From Aphrophora alni (taxonomy: Eukaryota > Arthropoda > Insecta > Hemiptera > Aphrophoridae), in contig OY740772.1 in assembly GCA_963513935.1 (NCBI GenBank), positions 17,206,098 to 17,270,097 of the forward strand: 64,000 nucleotides of DNA, given 5' to 3'. Shown here one piece after another: positions 40,331-51,900 of the stretch. Made by a program: the position numbers and the translations under genes. Every line of letters starts with the position of its first letter. Position 1 is the first letter of the stretch. The notes beneath the pieces were generated by a model. It was not told the DNA's origin, did not search any database, and saw only the letters and a list, made by a program, of their open reading frames with translations.

Positions 40331-42009
40331 TACATAAAAAAGCTTTTCAAAAACAGACGGACATACAAGGCATTGAGAGCTTTCAGTGTGCCCAAGAGAT
40401 TGGGTTGATGCAAAATCAGACCAGCGATTCTATGTGTGATTATGGTGCAAATTTATTGGAGACGTATGAGTTACATTCCATGACAAAGAGTTCTAAGATA
40501 ATTGGAAAGTATATGCTCACTCCAATAATAGATAATATTCAATGCCAAATGGAATATGATACAGGTGCTGCTGTTTCATCTATGTCCTTACACAACTTTA
40601 AAAAATATTTTCCTTCGAAAGATATTTGACAAGTTAATAATGTTAAGTTGAAAAATTATACAGGAGAGTCTATTCAACTGCGGGGTGTAAGTGATGTTCA
40701 GGTAAATTTACATGGTAAAACCATGAAAGGCCGCTTGTTTGTGATAGATAATGATGTTGACAGCATATTTGTCCGAGAATGGATTCGTGTTTTAGATGTT
40801 TCAATACATAATATCCATCAAATCTCTGAGAACATCACCAATCAGTCTCAAAAATTTAAAGATGAAATACATGCTAGATAATATGCTCCTCTCTTTAATG
40901 ATACCATAGGAGTCATACCAAAATTAATAGGAAACCTATTACTGCATTCCGAAGCTAAACCGGTTTGTATAAAATATCGTCAACCTCCTTTAACTTTGAA
41001 AAATAAAATTGAGGAAGAGGTCAAGGAGTTAGAAAAAATGGTTTGATATCAAGAATGGACAATTCTAGCTGGGGAACGCCTATTGTGCCCATATTAAAGG
41101 GTGATGGTACTGTAAGGATCTGTGCGATTACAAAATTACTGTTAATCCACAGCACAGCTGCATTGTGATAGATACCCTATTCCTCGCATTGAAGACATTT
41201 TTAACAACATGAGTGGAGGTAAATAATTTACAACCCTAGATTTACACAAAGCCTACTTGCATCTCCAGATGGATGAAGAGAGCGTTGAAATACAAGCAAT
41301 TTCAACACATATTGGTAATTTCAAGGTCAATAAATTAATGTTTGGAGTTAACAACGCCCCCAGTATTTGGCAACGGTATATGGAGTCAATTTTGGTAGGT
41401 TTAGATGGTGTGGCTGTTTTCTTCGACGATATAATTATTCAAGCAAGAACACTGGAATAAGCTAAGATTCGCCCCGTTCAAGTTCTTGAGCGGCTAAAAG
41501 AGAATGATCTCCATTTAAACAAGGCAAAATGCAAGTTTTTCCAAAAATCTGTCACTTAACTAGGGCACATAATTGACGAAAAAGGTTTCCACAAGACTCC
41601 TGAGAAGGTTGAAGCTATTTTAAAGTCTCCTAAGCTCACTAACGCTACAGAATTGAAGCAATTTCTCGAAATTGTCAACTATTATGGTAAGTTTATTAAG
41701 GATTTGGCTAATAAACTTCATCCATTGTATGACCTTTTGAAGAAAAACCAATATTTTAACTGGACAAAAAGTTGTGAAGATACCTTTAATATGATAAAAA
41801 AGAAATTGCTGCTGATACAGTATTAGTTTCGTTTTCATCAGATTTGTCACTTTTGCTTGCCACTGGCGCTTACCACATGGTTTATCGGCCATTCTCTCCC
41901 ATCGAATGCCAGATGGTTCAGAGAGACCAATTGCATTTGCATCCAGGACATTGAGTAAAGCCGAGTGTAATTATTATAGTCATATAATCAAGGAAGCCCC
42001 TGCTATATA
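40331..42009 (+). pseudogene. gypsy protease and reverse transcriptase / RNase H relic
   Basis: Protease: YDTGAAVSSMS near 40555, with the DTG-A active site. RT: FTTLDLHKAYLHLQMDEES near 41228, KLMFGVNNAPSIWQRYM, and the active site VAVFFDDIII, where family members have Y/FVDD. Then HLNKAKCKFF and LGHIIDEKGFHKTPEKV lead to the connection region. From 41800 the RNase H part changes frame repeatedly. At least six stops interrupt this region. Confidence 0.8.
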
Positions 42010-43640
42010 TTGAGGGGTTTTCAAGTTTTCCATTATTGCTACGGACGTCATTTTACCCTCATTACAGACAATAAACCTCTTTCATCTATTTTCCATCCTT
42101 CAAAAACCCTACCTCCTCTCACTGCCACTCTAATGGTACATTATGGTATGTATCTGTCAGGATTTGATTACACCATTCAATATCGAAAGGCTTATGACCA
42201 TCAGAATGTGGACTATCTTTCTAGGTTTCCAGTTGGTGACAATCAAGAAGCCTCATTTGAAGACTCATTGTCTGATAAAGCTATTTTACAGGTACAAATA
42301 AATTGTTTACCAGTGACTGCTGGTCAAATTAAGAAAGCTACTGCCTTAGATAGAGAATTGAGTTTAGTTTACAATGCTTTACAAACTAACACATATGTTG
42401 ACAAACCCGAATATTTCAAGGGACTTGAGAGTGAACTAACACTAAATTATATCTGTATATTTAGAGGTATAATACATGTCGTTATTCCCAGTTCATTAAG
42501 GAAACCAATAGTTGAAGAATTACATACCGCTCACACAGGCATAACTAAAATGAAGGAGCTAGCAAGGCGATATTGCTGGTGGCCTTCAATCAACTCTGAT
42601 ATAGAACAGTATGTAAATTCATGCAAACCATGTGCTTTAAACAAAAATAACCCCTCCAAATTTTTTCAGCCTTGGGAGAAAACTAGATTTCTCTGGGAGC
42701 GGATACATATTGACCATGCTGGGCCATTTAAAGGATGTTATTTCCTGATAGTGGTAGACTCATACAGTAAGTGGCTTGAAATTCAGGAGATGTCAAGTGT
42801 AACTAGCGATGCAACGATTCGAGCTCTAAGAGAGATATTTGCAAGATTTGGCATTCCCTGTGTTATAGTAACTGACAATGGTTCTGCATTCATTTCAAAT
42901 GAAATCAGACAGTTTGCTCTAAGCAATGGAATTCTACATAAGAAAACGGCTGTGTAACATCCATCTTCCAATAGACAAGCAAAACGTTACGTTCAAACAA
43001 CTAAGCAGAAACTGAAGGCCTTAACTGAAGAGCCAGGAGCTATTCACACACTGTGCAGGTTTTTGATTCAAAATAGAAGTCATCAATATAACAACTGGGA
43101 GAAGCCCTTCCGAGCTGATGTTAAAACGTAACATCAGAACTCGTATAGATCTCATTAAGAGCCAACCAATTTTACAGGATGAACCGCATGGCAAACTGAG
43201 ACAATTTGAGGCAGGAGATAACGTTCAAATATGAAACTATGTAGACACAAATGAAAAGTGGTTATTTGGAGCTGTAATTTCAAGAATTGGTACTTGCAAC
43301 TATGATGTTAGTGTGGGAGGGAAAACTCTCAGACGTCATATTGATCAAATAAGACCAACCTTAGTTAATCCAGAAAGGAATTTCAGCACCTTTATTGTGT
43401 ATCCTAACATTCATGAAAGTAGTCCAAAAACACTTCAAGGAAGTTTAAGGGAGACAGAAACTACAAAAATCAACAACCAGGAAGATGTGCAAATTATACA
43501 ACCCGACACTGTCATTACTACATCAGTAAGAAAATGTACACCAAACCAAAGTGAGACTAAGAAGCCCTTGGTTTCTTGTAGATCAAAGAACTATCAAAAC
43601 ACCAGAAAGATCTTGGTGATTGTTATATCTGATTAATGAT
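42010..43640 (+). pseudogene. gypsy RNase H end and integrase relic
   Basis: One open frame of 315 codons starts in RNase H (FTLITDNKPLSSIF) and continues to integrase. The zinc-binding HHCC is intact: ELHTAHTGITKMKELARRY (two His) and CKPCAL (two Cys). The catalytic core shows HIDHAGPFKG (first D) and IVTDNGSAF (second D). After a stop at 42955 the third catalytic position reads HPSSNRQAKRYVQT, with Lys where the family has Glu. The C-terminal GGKTLRRHIDQIRPT block (43313-43360) lies beyond more stops. Confidence 0.85.
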
Positions 43641-43812
43641 TCTATTTAAGTTATCAATCAGCTGTTTGTATTAATAAGTCACATGTGTACTGTTGTTCCT
43701 ATTGAAACTTATTGTATTAGTGAAATATAATGTTATTACTACAATTGAGATTGATTATTTATTTATGATTTTAGTAATTTTATTATCTTATATATCTTAT
43801 AAAAGTACAACA
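43633..43812 (+). repeat. gypsy 3' LTR, 5'-truncated
   Basis: Matches 39319-39506 from TTAATGATTC to TACAACA with small substitutions and short deletions (for example a missing AAATA near the end). It is joined directly to integrase-derived sequence, so the polypurine tract and U3 start were deleted. Confidence 0.8.
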
Positions 43813-43883
43813 AAGGGAAGTCAAAATATCAAGTTTTTAAAATAGAAGACGGCTGAGTCTCTATACATTTTACAAAAAATATC

Positions 43884-44095
43884 ATGGACTGTATACTTCC
43901 GAATTCTGAAACTTGTAATATTGAAATGGATAATGATAATTTGTTTACACTATTTTCATATCAACCATCTGAAATAAGACAAAATGAGAATTATCCAATC
44001 TCTACACCACAAATGCCAATTAAAACATGTAGTGGAAGAATTGTGAAACACCCAGAAAAAAATTAAAATATAAAAAATATCTGGGGGAGATTTGT
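43884..44095 (+). pseudogene. Possible orphan gypsy polyprotein C-terminus with polypurine tract
   Basis: A 60-codon frame ends TCSGRIVKHPEKN, similar to the RSGR..K.P.R end of K02A2.6-like polyproteins, and is followed within 40 bp by CTGGGGGAGA, which looks like a polypurine tract. It lies just outside the truncated 3' LTR. It may be the displaced end of the same element or of a second copy. Confidence 0.35.
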
Positions 44096-46025
44096 TTCGT
44101 AGATATGTTAACCAGCTTTAGTATTTATATATCACCTTTTACAAAAATATATGTAGTTTCAGTTTAAAAGAGAAGTCATTTTATTATAGCCCAAATAAAC
44201 TTTATTTTACTCATTTGTTTTATATGCTTATAATAAATATCAATTTCATTCAACTCTATTTTTAAAATTGTTTATACTGATGAAGGATGATACTTGATAG
44301 AATTCCATGTTATTCAAATAAAAAACACACAAATTCTTTTGTAAAATTCTATATTTATTAGGTCTAGCTGATGAAGGGGTTATACAAAGACTTTATTTGA
44401 ATAACTCAATTTTGTCAAAAAATTTCTAGTTTGATTCCATCTAGATTCCATTCTAGTTTGAATCAGAAATTTGCTGCCATTTGTATAAAACTAATACACA
44501 ACGATTTGAGAGTATGGATAACTATCATTATCAAAAAATGAAACCTAGAATATGAGAAATATGAAAATAGGCATCACAATATAGTCAATAGCTATGTTGG
44601 AAATTTAAAACTAAAAATTGGTTGTTAGTCAGCAAGGTACTAAGGAGTGGTTCATGGTGCCTTTATACAAGATAGTAATTCTGCCCATTTACATCTCAAA
44701 TAAATATTTCTTTCAATCAGTAATCTGCCTCTGTAGGAACATAGTTTACGAATACACTCAGGGCCTTGTGGGCATACAGAGGTAAAAGATGTTATCTGCA
44801 TTAGTGATTTGGTTATCATGTTGTAACCTGTCATTGTAGGAGATTTTCTTTACATAGTTAAAATCTGAAAGGATAACATGCATCAGGAATTCAATTACAC
44901 CATTATGTAAGTAATCAAAGTATTCAATCTGGGAAATAACTCAACACTTTCAAAATTACTAAAACTATTTCAATTAATGTATCAGGATTAAAATCTTCTC
45001 CTGGTAATTTTAGATCAATTTATTTGTTGGTTATTAACTCCAAGATTCTTAAGAAGTGTGTCTAAGTGCAGCTTATAAACTATTTTGAACATGAGAATAT
45101 TATTCCTATTATTCAATGTGGATACAGTCAAATAAAAATTCTGCAATTTTTTTTTTTCAATATAACTAAATTAATTAAAAACTAAATTTGAAACAAAAAA
45201 CAGATTCCGATTATTTTCACGATTTAGGATCTTTGATTTAGCTATTCAAAACTAAAATTAATTTATATTACGAATATAGTCTTGGATTGTTTTATTAGTT
45301 ATTTTCATCATTGTTTTCAAATATTTTTGATTAACTGGATTATTTCGTTGTAAAAATAAATATACTTGGTCCTTCATTATTTGAATATATAAACAATATT
45401 TCAAAAGTTAATATTAAGGGAACCTTTTTCTATTTTAGACGTCAAGACTTTGGTATCCACTGGTAGTTCATGGAACAAGGCTTACAAGCAGGTATCCTTG
45501 GATCTTTCTAAAATTAAAAAATTACACTAAATATAACAAAATAAAATATCCACCAATCATATCTGTGAATTGAGTTCTAGGTACAAGAGGGTGCTATGGT
45601 TTTATCCTAAGGTGATCCATAATCTGTTAACTGTGGCTGTGGCTTTATTGAGTAATTTGGATCTCATACTAGTATCTGAGTATAATTATTGCCCATAAGT
45701 TAAATGGTTCTCACGTGTTCAATATGTTAAAGAAAGAGTTCCTAAGCTTATTTACATATTCATAAAACTTGGTCAGGCGCTAACCACTGGAGTGCTGCAG
45801 GACTGTATATTTCGCCTACTTCCAGTTGATGTTACAGTATGGAATTTAGGTGTGTAGCTGCACTTCCTCTTCTTTATTAGTGCCGCCAGCAGTTACACAG
45901 AAAGTAATAATCAAAACAGCCTTGAATAAGTAACAGATGCCCTACACACCTAATATATCTTTACGGAATTCTAATATCATCACACAAAATTTGGATACTT
46001 TAAACCTTGTTTAAGCCACAATTCA
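44096..46025. other. AT-rich intergenic DNA with a decayed repeat copy
   Basis: At 44470-44540 it resembles the repeat at 37340-37420 (TTGCTGCCATTTGTATAAAA, then GAGAGTATGGAT). No gene recognised. The open frame at 44652-44834 has no domain. Confidence 0.4.
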
Positions 46026-47004
46026 TTAACCCTTTGGCGAGTAAGCACGGATATTTCCGTGCTATGACACAGGCATACAGGAGTATGGCAGTTACGCTAA
46101 AATATACCATAAAGAGTGGGAATTTTTTTTTTTTTACTTTTGAACAAAAGACATTATATTTGATTAAAACTACAAGAAAACATATACAAAAAATTGAAAT
46201 TATGATTATTTATAGTTATTTACAGTTTAAAAAATGTGTAGTGTATGATATTGTTCAAAACAAGGATGTATACAAAGGGACACCTCACACTTTGAGCACT
46301 CATAGGATGTTTCCTTCCGCTTTGGTAATGATCGCTTAGTATGTTTACACACAAAGCATTGTCGAGAAAGCTTCTTCTTCCGTGACTCATTGGAGGGGAG
46401 AGGTCTCATGAAGTGGCGACCTTGAAGACGTAGCGGATCACTTTCAATAGATCGGGACACATTACCGAAAAAATAAAAAACAAATAAAAACTACGTCAAC
46501 AAAACAATGACAACAGAACCATTTTTTTACAACTACAAAGACAGCGACAGACTGACCGTGTGAAGCTAAAAGAGCGTGTAAAAAAGTGTGCATTACCCAG
46601 TTCCCGCTAGGCCTCACCATCCCTACTACCTCAAGTATGTCTACTATAAGCTAATATATTAGAAAATAGAGTATTTATATATTATTGCATTTATTACTAA
46701 TAGTTTAGGCAAAATTTTAAATTAAGTGTTTACAATTCAGTTAAATAATTTTACTATACTGATAGAGAGAAAAAAAAGTTTAATATAAAGAAAAATCTTT
46801 TGCAGAATGTTAAAATAAAGAAGTAAAATGTCAAAATCAAATAAGTTAGTGAAAATCCAAAAGAAAATTCAATAAATATAAAGTTTTTACCCTAGATAAT
46901 GATTTTTTGAAGAGTTTTTAAGCAATTATAGAGTCCATGCTCAAAAACGGAAATTTCCGTGCTTACTCATTTGGGATCAAAATGATCACTCGCCAAAGGG
47001 TTAA
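46026..47004 (-). mobile_element. Non-autonomous piggyBac element (971 bp) with TTAA duplications
   Basis: The element spans 46030-47000. The 13-bp terminal repeats CCCTTTGGCGAGT and ACTCGCCAAAGGG are perfect, and TTAA flanks both ends (46026-46029 and 47001-47004). Near each end lies a palindromic AGCACGGAAATTTCCGTGC-like motif (about 46046 and 46953). The interior retains only the C-terminal zinc-type domain of a transposase on the minus strand. It is an internal-deletion derivative. Confidence 0.92.
46227..46460 (-). pseudogene. piggyBac transposase C-terminal cysteine-rich domain
   Basis: Minus strand: LRLQGRHFMRPLPSNESRKK, then CFVCKHTKRSLPKRKETSYE, CSKCEVSLCIHPCFEQYHT and a stop. This is the piggyBac C-terminal RING/PHD-like domain (C..C....R......C..C...LC...CF..YHT), which recognises the element ends. 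The catalytic DDD domain has been deleted. Confidence 0.85.
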
Positions 47005-47336
47005 AGATGGATGAATTTTGAGGGGATACTATTCCATACTATTATTAGTTCTTTGTGAAAATGTAATAATTAGATTTTGTATTTAATATTTCTTGAAAAT
47101 GGTAATGGTAAATACTGCTACATATTTACACATAGTAATGTTGAACGTGAGTGTTAACTCTCAAACCTCATTTCGACACATAACTCCTTTTATTTTAAAC
47201 AAATTAAGCCTACACAAATATTAGTGGCTGAATGGTGTAATGTCACCGTTTTCAGGCTAGAAGTTACCCATGTGGTTTCCTATCTAGCGAGGTTGTGGAG
47301 TCATAGTGATGTATTAATTTTTATACATACAATTAA
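47005..47336. other. Intergenic DNA with a possible tRNA-like A box
   Basis: GTGGCTGAATGGTGTAATG at 47223 resembles a polymerase III A box (TGGCTGAATGG). No good B box was found downstream, so a SINE head is only a possibility. Confidence 0.25.
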
Positions 47337-47491
47337 CATAGGACAGAAGCTCCTGAGCCTAATTGAGGGCATAATTATCGGCTTGCCTTGGTAAGTAGGT
47401 CCTTGGTGTGTACAATAAGCTTAGGTTAATGTACAGGGATCTTGAGTCTTCATACCCCAATAATCTAATCTAATCTAATACATACAATTAA
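47323..47491 (+). mobile_element. 141-bp retroposon with 14-bp target-site duplication
   Basis: ATACATACAATTAA occurs at 47323-47336 and again at 47478-47491. Between them, 47337-47477 begins CATAGGACAGAAGCTCC and ends in a TAATC-type simple tail (AATCTAATCTAATCTAA). A perfect 14-bp duplication plus a short-repeat 3' tail is the mark of target-primed retroposition. It encodes no protein, so it is either a SINE or the extreme 3' end of a LINE. Confidence 0.7.
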
Positions 47492-47862
47492 TGGCAAATG
47501 TTTGAATATACTAATAACATTATGGTCTCAGGCAATTAACAAGCCATTTTATAGTAAAAGAGATTAGTAATTTATCCTTATACTTAGTAAGAAAGACATA
47601 AGGCTGATAATGGGCATGCTAATTGGACATTGACCAACTTAAACTCATGGAAATATTGAAAACAATATGTGCTGCTTCTTCAGGGACTATTTGGTAAGAA
47701 AATAGATGAACATTGGCTATGCGACTGCATGTTTCTAGGTTATTAAGATTCTTTTACCTTGGCAGCATATAATGTAGAGCTACAGAGGTTAGGAAACAGC
47801 CTTAAGAACAATCATAAATCTCAAGAACTCGTATGGATCTTGGAGTTAGACCGATTATAATA

Positions 47863-50640
47863 TTAACCTTTTGCGCTCGAAAGGCCATTACCAGTGACCA
47901 CACCCGACTCATAGACAACTTGTGTTATATCCCATGAGCTTAGTTTTCTCAGGTCGCCGTGAGTGGCTAGTCGTTCACCGGCTAGTACTCGGCTGCCATA
48001 TTGACCGGACAGCATCACTAGCTCTGTTTATTGATAAATACAACTTATTTAAAATAGAAAACATTGTATTGCATAGTATTTTAAACTTCATAAAGAAGTT
48101 ATAGTTATATTTTATATTATATAAATAACATATGAAAACCAAAGTGGGAAACACCAAGAGTTATGTTTATAAATGACAAACTTACATCATAACTTATATA
48201 TTTTTTATAACTAAATGAAATTATTATATTTAAAAACTAAAAAATAGTGTAAATAAGAAATTGAAAAGTCATTAATCAAGTAATTGATGTTTTTTATGCC
48301 TTCAGTCTTTTGACAGTGTGGTACTGTTCGAAACATCATCCAATACATAAGCCCAGTTTAACAGCACACATTTTGTAGATATATTTTGTAAGTTTTCTTG
48401 CTCCACCAGCACTTCTGTCACTAGATACACAACAATCCTTTGTTTTACTAAGCCCCAAGGGCCAAAGAATATGCAGTTTGCCGTTTAATCTTTCTTTATC
48501 TTGCATGTCTGATGGTCTTCCCTGTTTTTTAAAAAAAACATTTCTAACACTTCCAACCAATCCTTTGATTAGGATCCTTTCTAAATCTTCTCTGTCTAAC
48601 TGTTTCCTGACCCTCGTTCATGTTGTATAGTAAATAGGTGTTCAAAATGGCAGTTTTGATCAACCAAAAAAAGAATTTCTGCCACCAGTTTATTGATTTC
48701 TTGGTAAAGCTGTAAGATGAAATGTATTGATCAGCAATGTCAACACCCCCCTTGATTAGTTATATTCACATACAACAGTAGGTTTTTTTATATCCTCTGT
48801 TACTCCTTATTTTACCATACACCTCACAGTTTGAGGGATATTGTTATAAAAATTACTTAGCACAATAACAACATTAGAATCCATCCATAGCAAAAGATTA
48901 AAACAGGCACCTTTTCTGAAGGCTTTAATGTCGCCCTTTTTCAAATTTATTTTGGGAGCTTCTCTTTTCTTATTCTTACTTTTATGTGACTTTCTCATCG
49001 GCCTAACTTGTTGAGGCAAGGCTTTTCTGTTGCTCATGATTGTACCAGTTATATGTACTTTCATGTCATATAATGTCTGAGCTAGATCTAAATTGGTGTA
49101 GAACCTATCGGTAAATACATGGAGGCCTTTAATGTTACGGTTCGTTTTTTTGAGCTTATTAACAAGATGTAAAACAACTTGGCTGGTGACACTTAAGTCT
49201 TGCCGTGCCATTTTATCTGTTGTACATTTTCCGAAATATGGCTTTAGATCACAGAGATAGCCAGAGGAGGATTCTGAAAGAACAAACACCTTAATTCCCT
49301 ACTTAATATGGTTGTGTTTGTCATAAATTTTAAAAACAATTTTCCCTTTGAAACCAATTGTGCTTTCATCAACATTTACTTTGCTTTTAGGGATATAGTA
49401 TTCCCTGTATTTTTTGTCCAAGTACATCACTATATTCTGTATATTTCCAAATTAAGTCAAAGTACCTTGTATTGGGTCAGTTGGACTACCATGAAGGTTC
49501 CAAAAAGTCTGTAAGAACCTTCCTTTGGACAATACGTCTTTAAAAATCACTGATAGTCAAACCAAACAGTTGAAAAGTAGTCATTAGGTTCTGCCTTTGT
49601 ATTCATTGCTATGTTAACTAGGACACATAAAAAAAGCTCCAATTTCTACTAAATCTACATCTTTTCATGACCACCACATGTATCTTCTTCTCAAATGAGT
49701 TTTATTTAAGATTTTTTCATTTGCATATCGGTTACTTTCTTTAACTATTTCAGAGAGTAGTTCATCGGTAAAAAATAGTTGAAAATATTCAAATGGCTAT
49801 TGCCCTGGGGGGTGGTTTATACCCTGAATCATTTGACCATTGAAATTAAATGAAATTTGTCTCACCTTTAGTCCATTCCTTCCAAGCCTCCTTTTCTCCA
49901 ACTTCATCCACCTCTTCTTCTACAATTTCATTCACATCTTCTACAAATCTGCCCCCTTCTTCTTCTGCAACAATTGTACCACTCTGAGCATCATTTTCGT
50001 CTTCTGATACATGTCCATCACCTTCAATATAACATTGAATGTTATATTGAGGTATGTTATATTTAATGTACGAGGAATGATTCGTACTCTTCACCAACAT
50101 AAGAGTTAATGCCACCTTCATAATCTGACCCACTTTCACAATAATCAAAGACAACATCTGTTTCGAAATCATTTTAAATTTCATCTGAATTTAAATTACC
50201 GGTATCAATTGTCTGTAATTTTATTATATTATAATTATCAACAATTTATCACGATACTAACAATGACTAGCACAGAACTGAGTGAAAATATAGATGTTAT
50301 ATTATTGAGCTCAACACCGCTGTTAAAAAGAAAGGATAGCAATCAAGCTTTGTTCATATAGTTCAAGAGTTTTCCTACAGATTCCAGCACTTTACATAGA
50401 AAATAAAATAATTTTGTAAAAAAAGAGGTTTCCATAGATACGTAATGCTGTCCACTCACGATGGCCATCAGAGTGTTCGCACAATTTTGTATTGGGAAGT
50501 CTGAGGGGATATACGAGCTGGGAGGAACAAGACTGTGAAAACAATTCCAAGCTGATATAGAAAATGATGTGGCCACTGCCAGTGGCCATACGATTCCAGA
50601 GGAACATTTATAAAGACCCTATTCGAGCGCAAAGAGTTGA
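47863..50640 (-). mobile_element. piggyBac-like element of 2.77 kb, degenerate
   Basis: The element spans 47867-50636. The left end TTAA-CCTTTTGCGCTCGAA matches the right end TTCGAGCGCAAAGAG in inverted orientation. The right target copy reads TTGA instead of TTAA, a point change. A transposase relic occupies most of the minus strand. Length and layout are normal for an autonomous piggyBac element. Confidence 0.85.
48294..50184 (-). pseudogene. piggyBac transposase relic with all three catalytic Asp positions visible
   Basis: Minus strand. An acidic N-terminus (VNEIVEEEVDEVGEKEAWKE) is followed, with frameshifts, by LSEIVKESNRYANEKILNK, the first catalytic Asp in NVDESTIGFKGK near 49365, and HVFTDRFYTNLDLAQTLYD with the second near 49100. 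VDIADQYISS holds the third near 48740. The C-terminal zinc domain is visible near 48360-48450 (DCCV.S...GGARKLTKYI), then FEQYHTV and TAA at 48294-48296. The longest intact frame is 48807-49289. Several stops and frameshifts make it inactive. Confidence 0.85.
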
Positions 50641-51229
50641 TAATGTTACTTATTAATCCACCTTATGTATATCCACCTTATTCACGGTAATAAGAGGCAG
50701 AAATTCCTCAGGCCCTAAATTTGAGCATAAGAGAGATCCAGATAATAATATTTACTTTAAAGCTCTAAAAATATTTTTCCTGTATAAACTTTTATAGAAA
50801 CATAGTACATAGTTGTAAATACAAATGTGTGTTTATATTAAACAGTTCTTAGTTTTTAATAAAGTTTTCTTTCTGTTTATAATTAACAAACTTTTACTGC
50901 ATTTCACCCTGAAGTACAGGTCCTTCAATTGAACAGATGATAGATAACTAGGATCCCATTGCATTTTAAATAGTATTTATAATTTATAGGTTTGCTTGTC
51001 ACATGTCAGGCTGAATACTAGGTTGCTACTGGGGTCTCTAGTCTTGTATTTTTTTAATCATTATATGTATAATTCACTTTTGTGAAATTCTAAGTTATGA
51101 CAATGTAACTAACTAAATATAATAAAAAGTTTACATTTTTCTGTTTTCTTACTATGATTTTATTGTGAGCAAAGCAAACATATTGTTAGCAAGAATTACA
51201 ACATACTTTGTGGACACTACCAAACTGCA
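50641..51229. other. AT-rich intergenic DNA, no feature recognised
   Basis: No ORF of interest, repeat boundary or RNA gene was seen. Confidence 0.5.
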
Positions 51230-51900
51230 TAGCTAAGGAATTTGTCATTATCTGAAACTAGAGACTAGTTGTGATCCTTGGTTTCTCTGACAGCTGTCCA
51301 ACCAATCAGGTCTCTTATAGTATGAATCCATCTTACATAGTTTAATATTGATTTTATCTGCCCATCTATTTCATAGCTTTTCCCTCCATCATCTTTATAG
51401 CATACAGAATGCTTTTTTCATGAGCTCATTAACCATTCTTTCGACATGCCCTAGCAAATGAAGTTTTTGAGATTTACTACATCAGACAATGTCTTCGCTA
51501 TTCTGTATCTCTTCAATCTCACTATTACTACATATGCTCCAAAATTTCTTTCTTGAACAGAGCCGTAGATTTTTCTGATAATTATTTATCACAGTTTTCT
51601 TGCATTGTTCGCTGACAGGTTTCTTATCTCTGACTTATATGTAATGACTGATCTTCTGAGTCTAGAAATTACTTTTTTTCTTGTACATCATATCAGCTGA
51701 GATTTGAGTAGTTTTAGAGCTTCAAGTGCTTACTTATTTTGAATACATGTAGAGCAATATCAAGGTACCCAAGATGTGTATAATTTTCTGTATCTTGTCT
51801 TAGATTATACTTCTCTGTTTCAACTTTTCATCAGATCTCACTCGACCAACTGTTGGTCTTGTCCTACTCTAATGTTATTATAGTATTCAAGGACTAGAAG
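51230..51900 (-). pseudogene. Non-LTR retrotransposon C-terminal relic (LGHVERM type)
   Basis: Minus strand: LRRSVITYKSEI, then SNSEIEEIQNSEDIV, a stop, and KSQKLHLLGHVERMVNELMK, ending near 51250 in IGWTAVRETKDHN. This order (..I...LRR......Y....RN..I........I......QRL.WLGHVERM..., then W...A.DR..W) is typical of the end of insect non-LTR RT proteins. Several in-frame stops show decay. Confidence 0.6.

Larger units (their letters stand above)
39507..43640 (+). mobile_element. gypsy (Ty3) retrotransposon body, K02A2.6-like, degenerate
   Basis: Internal region between LTR copies, encoding Gag, protease, RT/RNase H and integrase in Ty3/gypsy order on the plus strand. At least ten frameshifts or stops interrupt it. 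It is followed directly by a shortened LTR, with no polypurine tract seen at the junction. Confidence 0.85.

Noticed and set aside
47223..47300. tRNA gene or tRNA-derived SINE head
   Set aside because: Only an A-box-like sequence is present. No cloverleaf or B box could be drawn, so it is only mentioned as a possibility.
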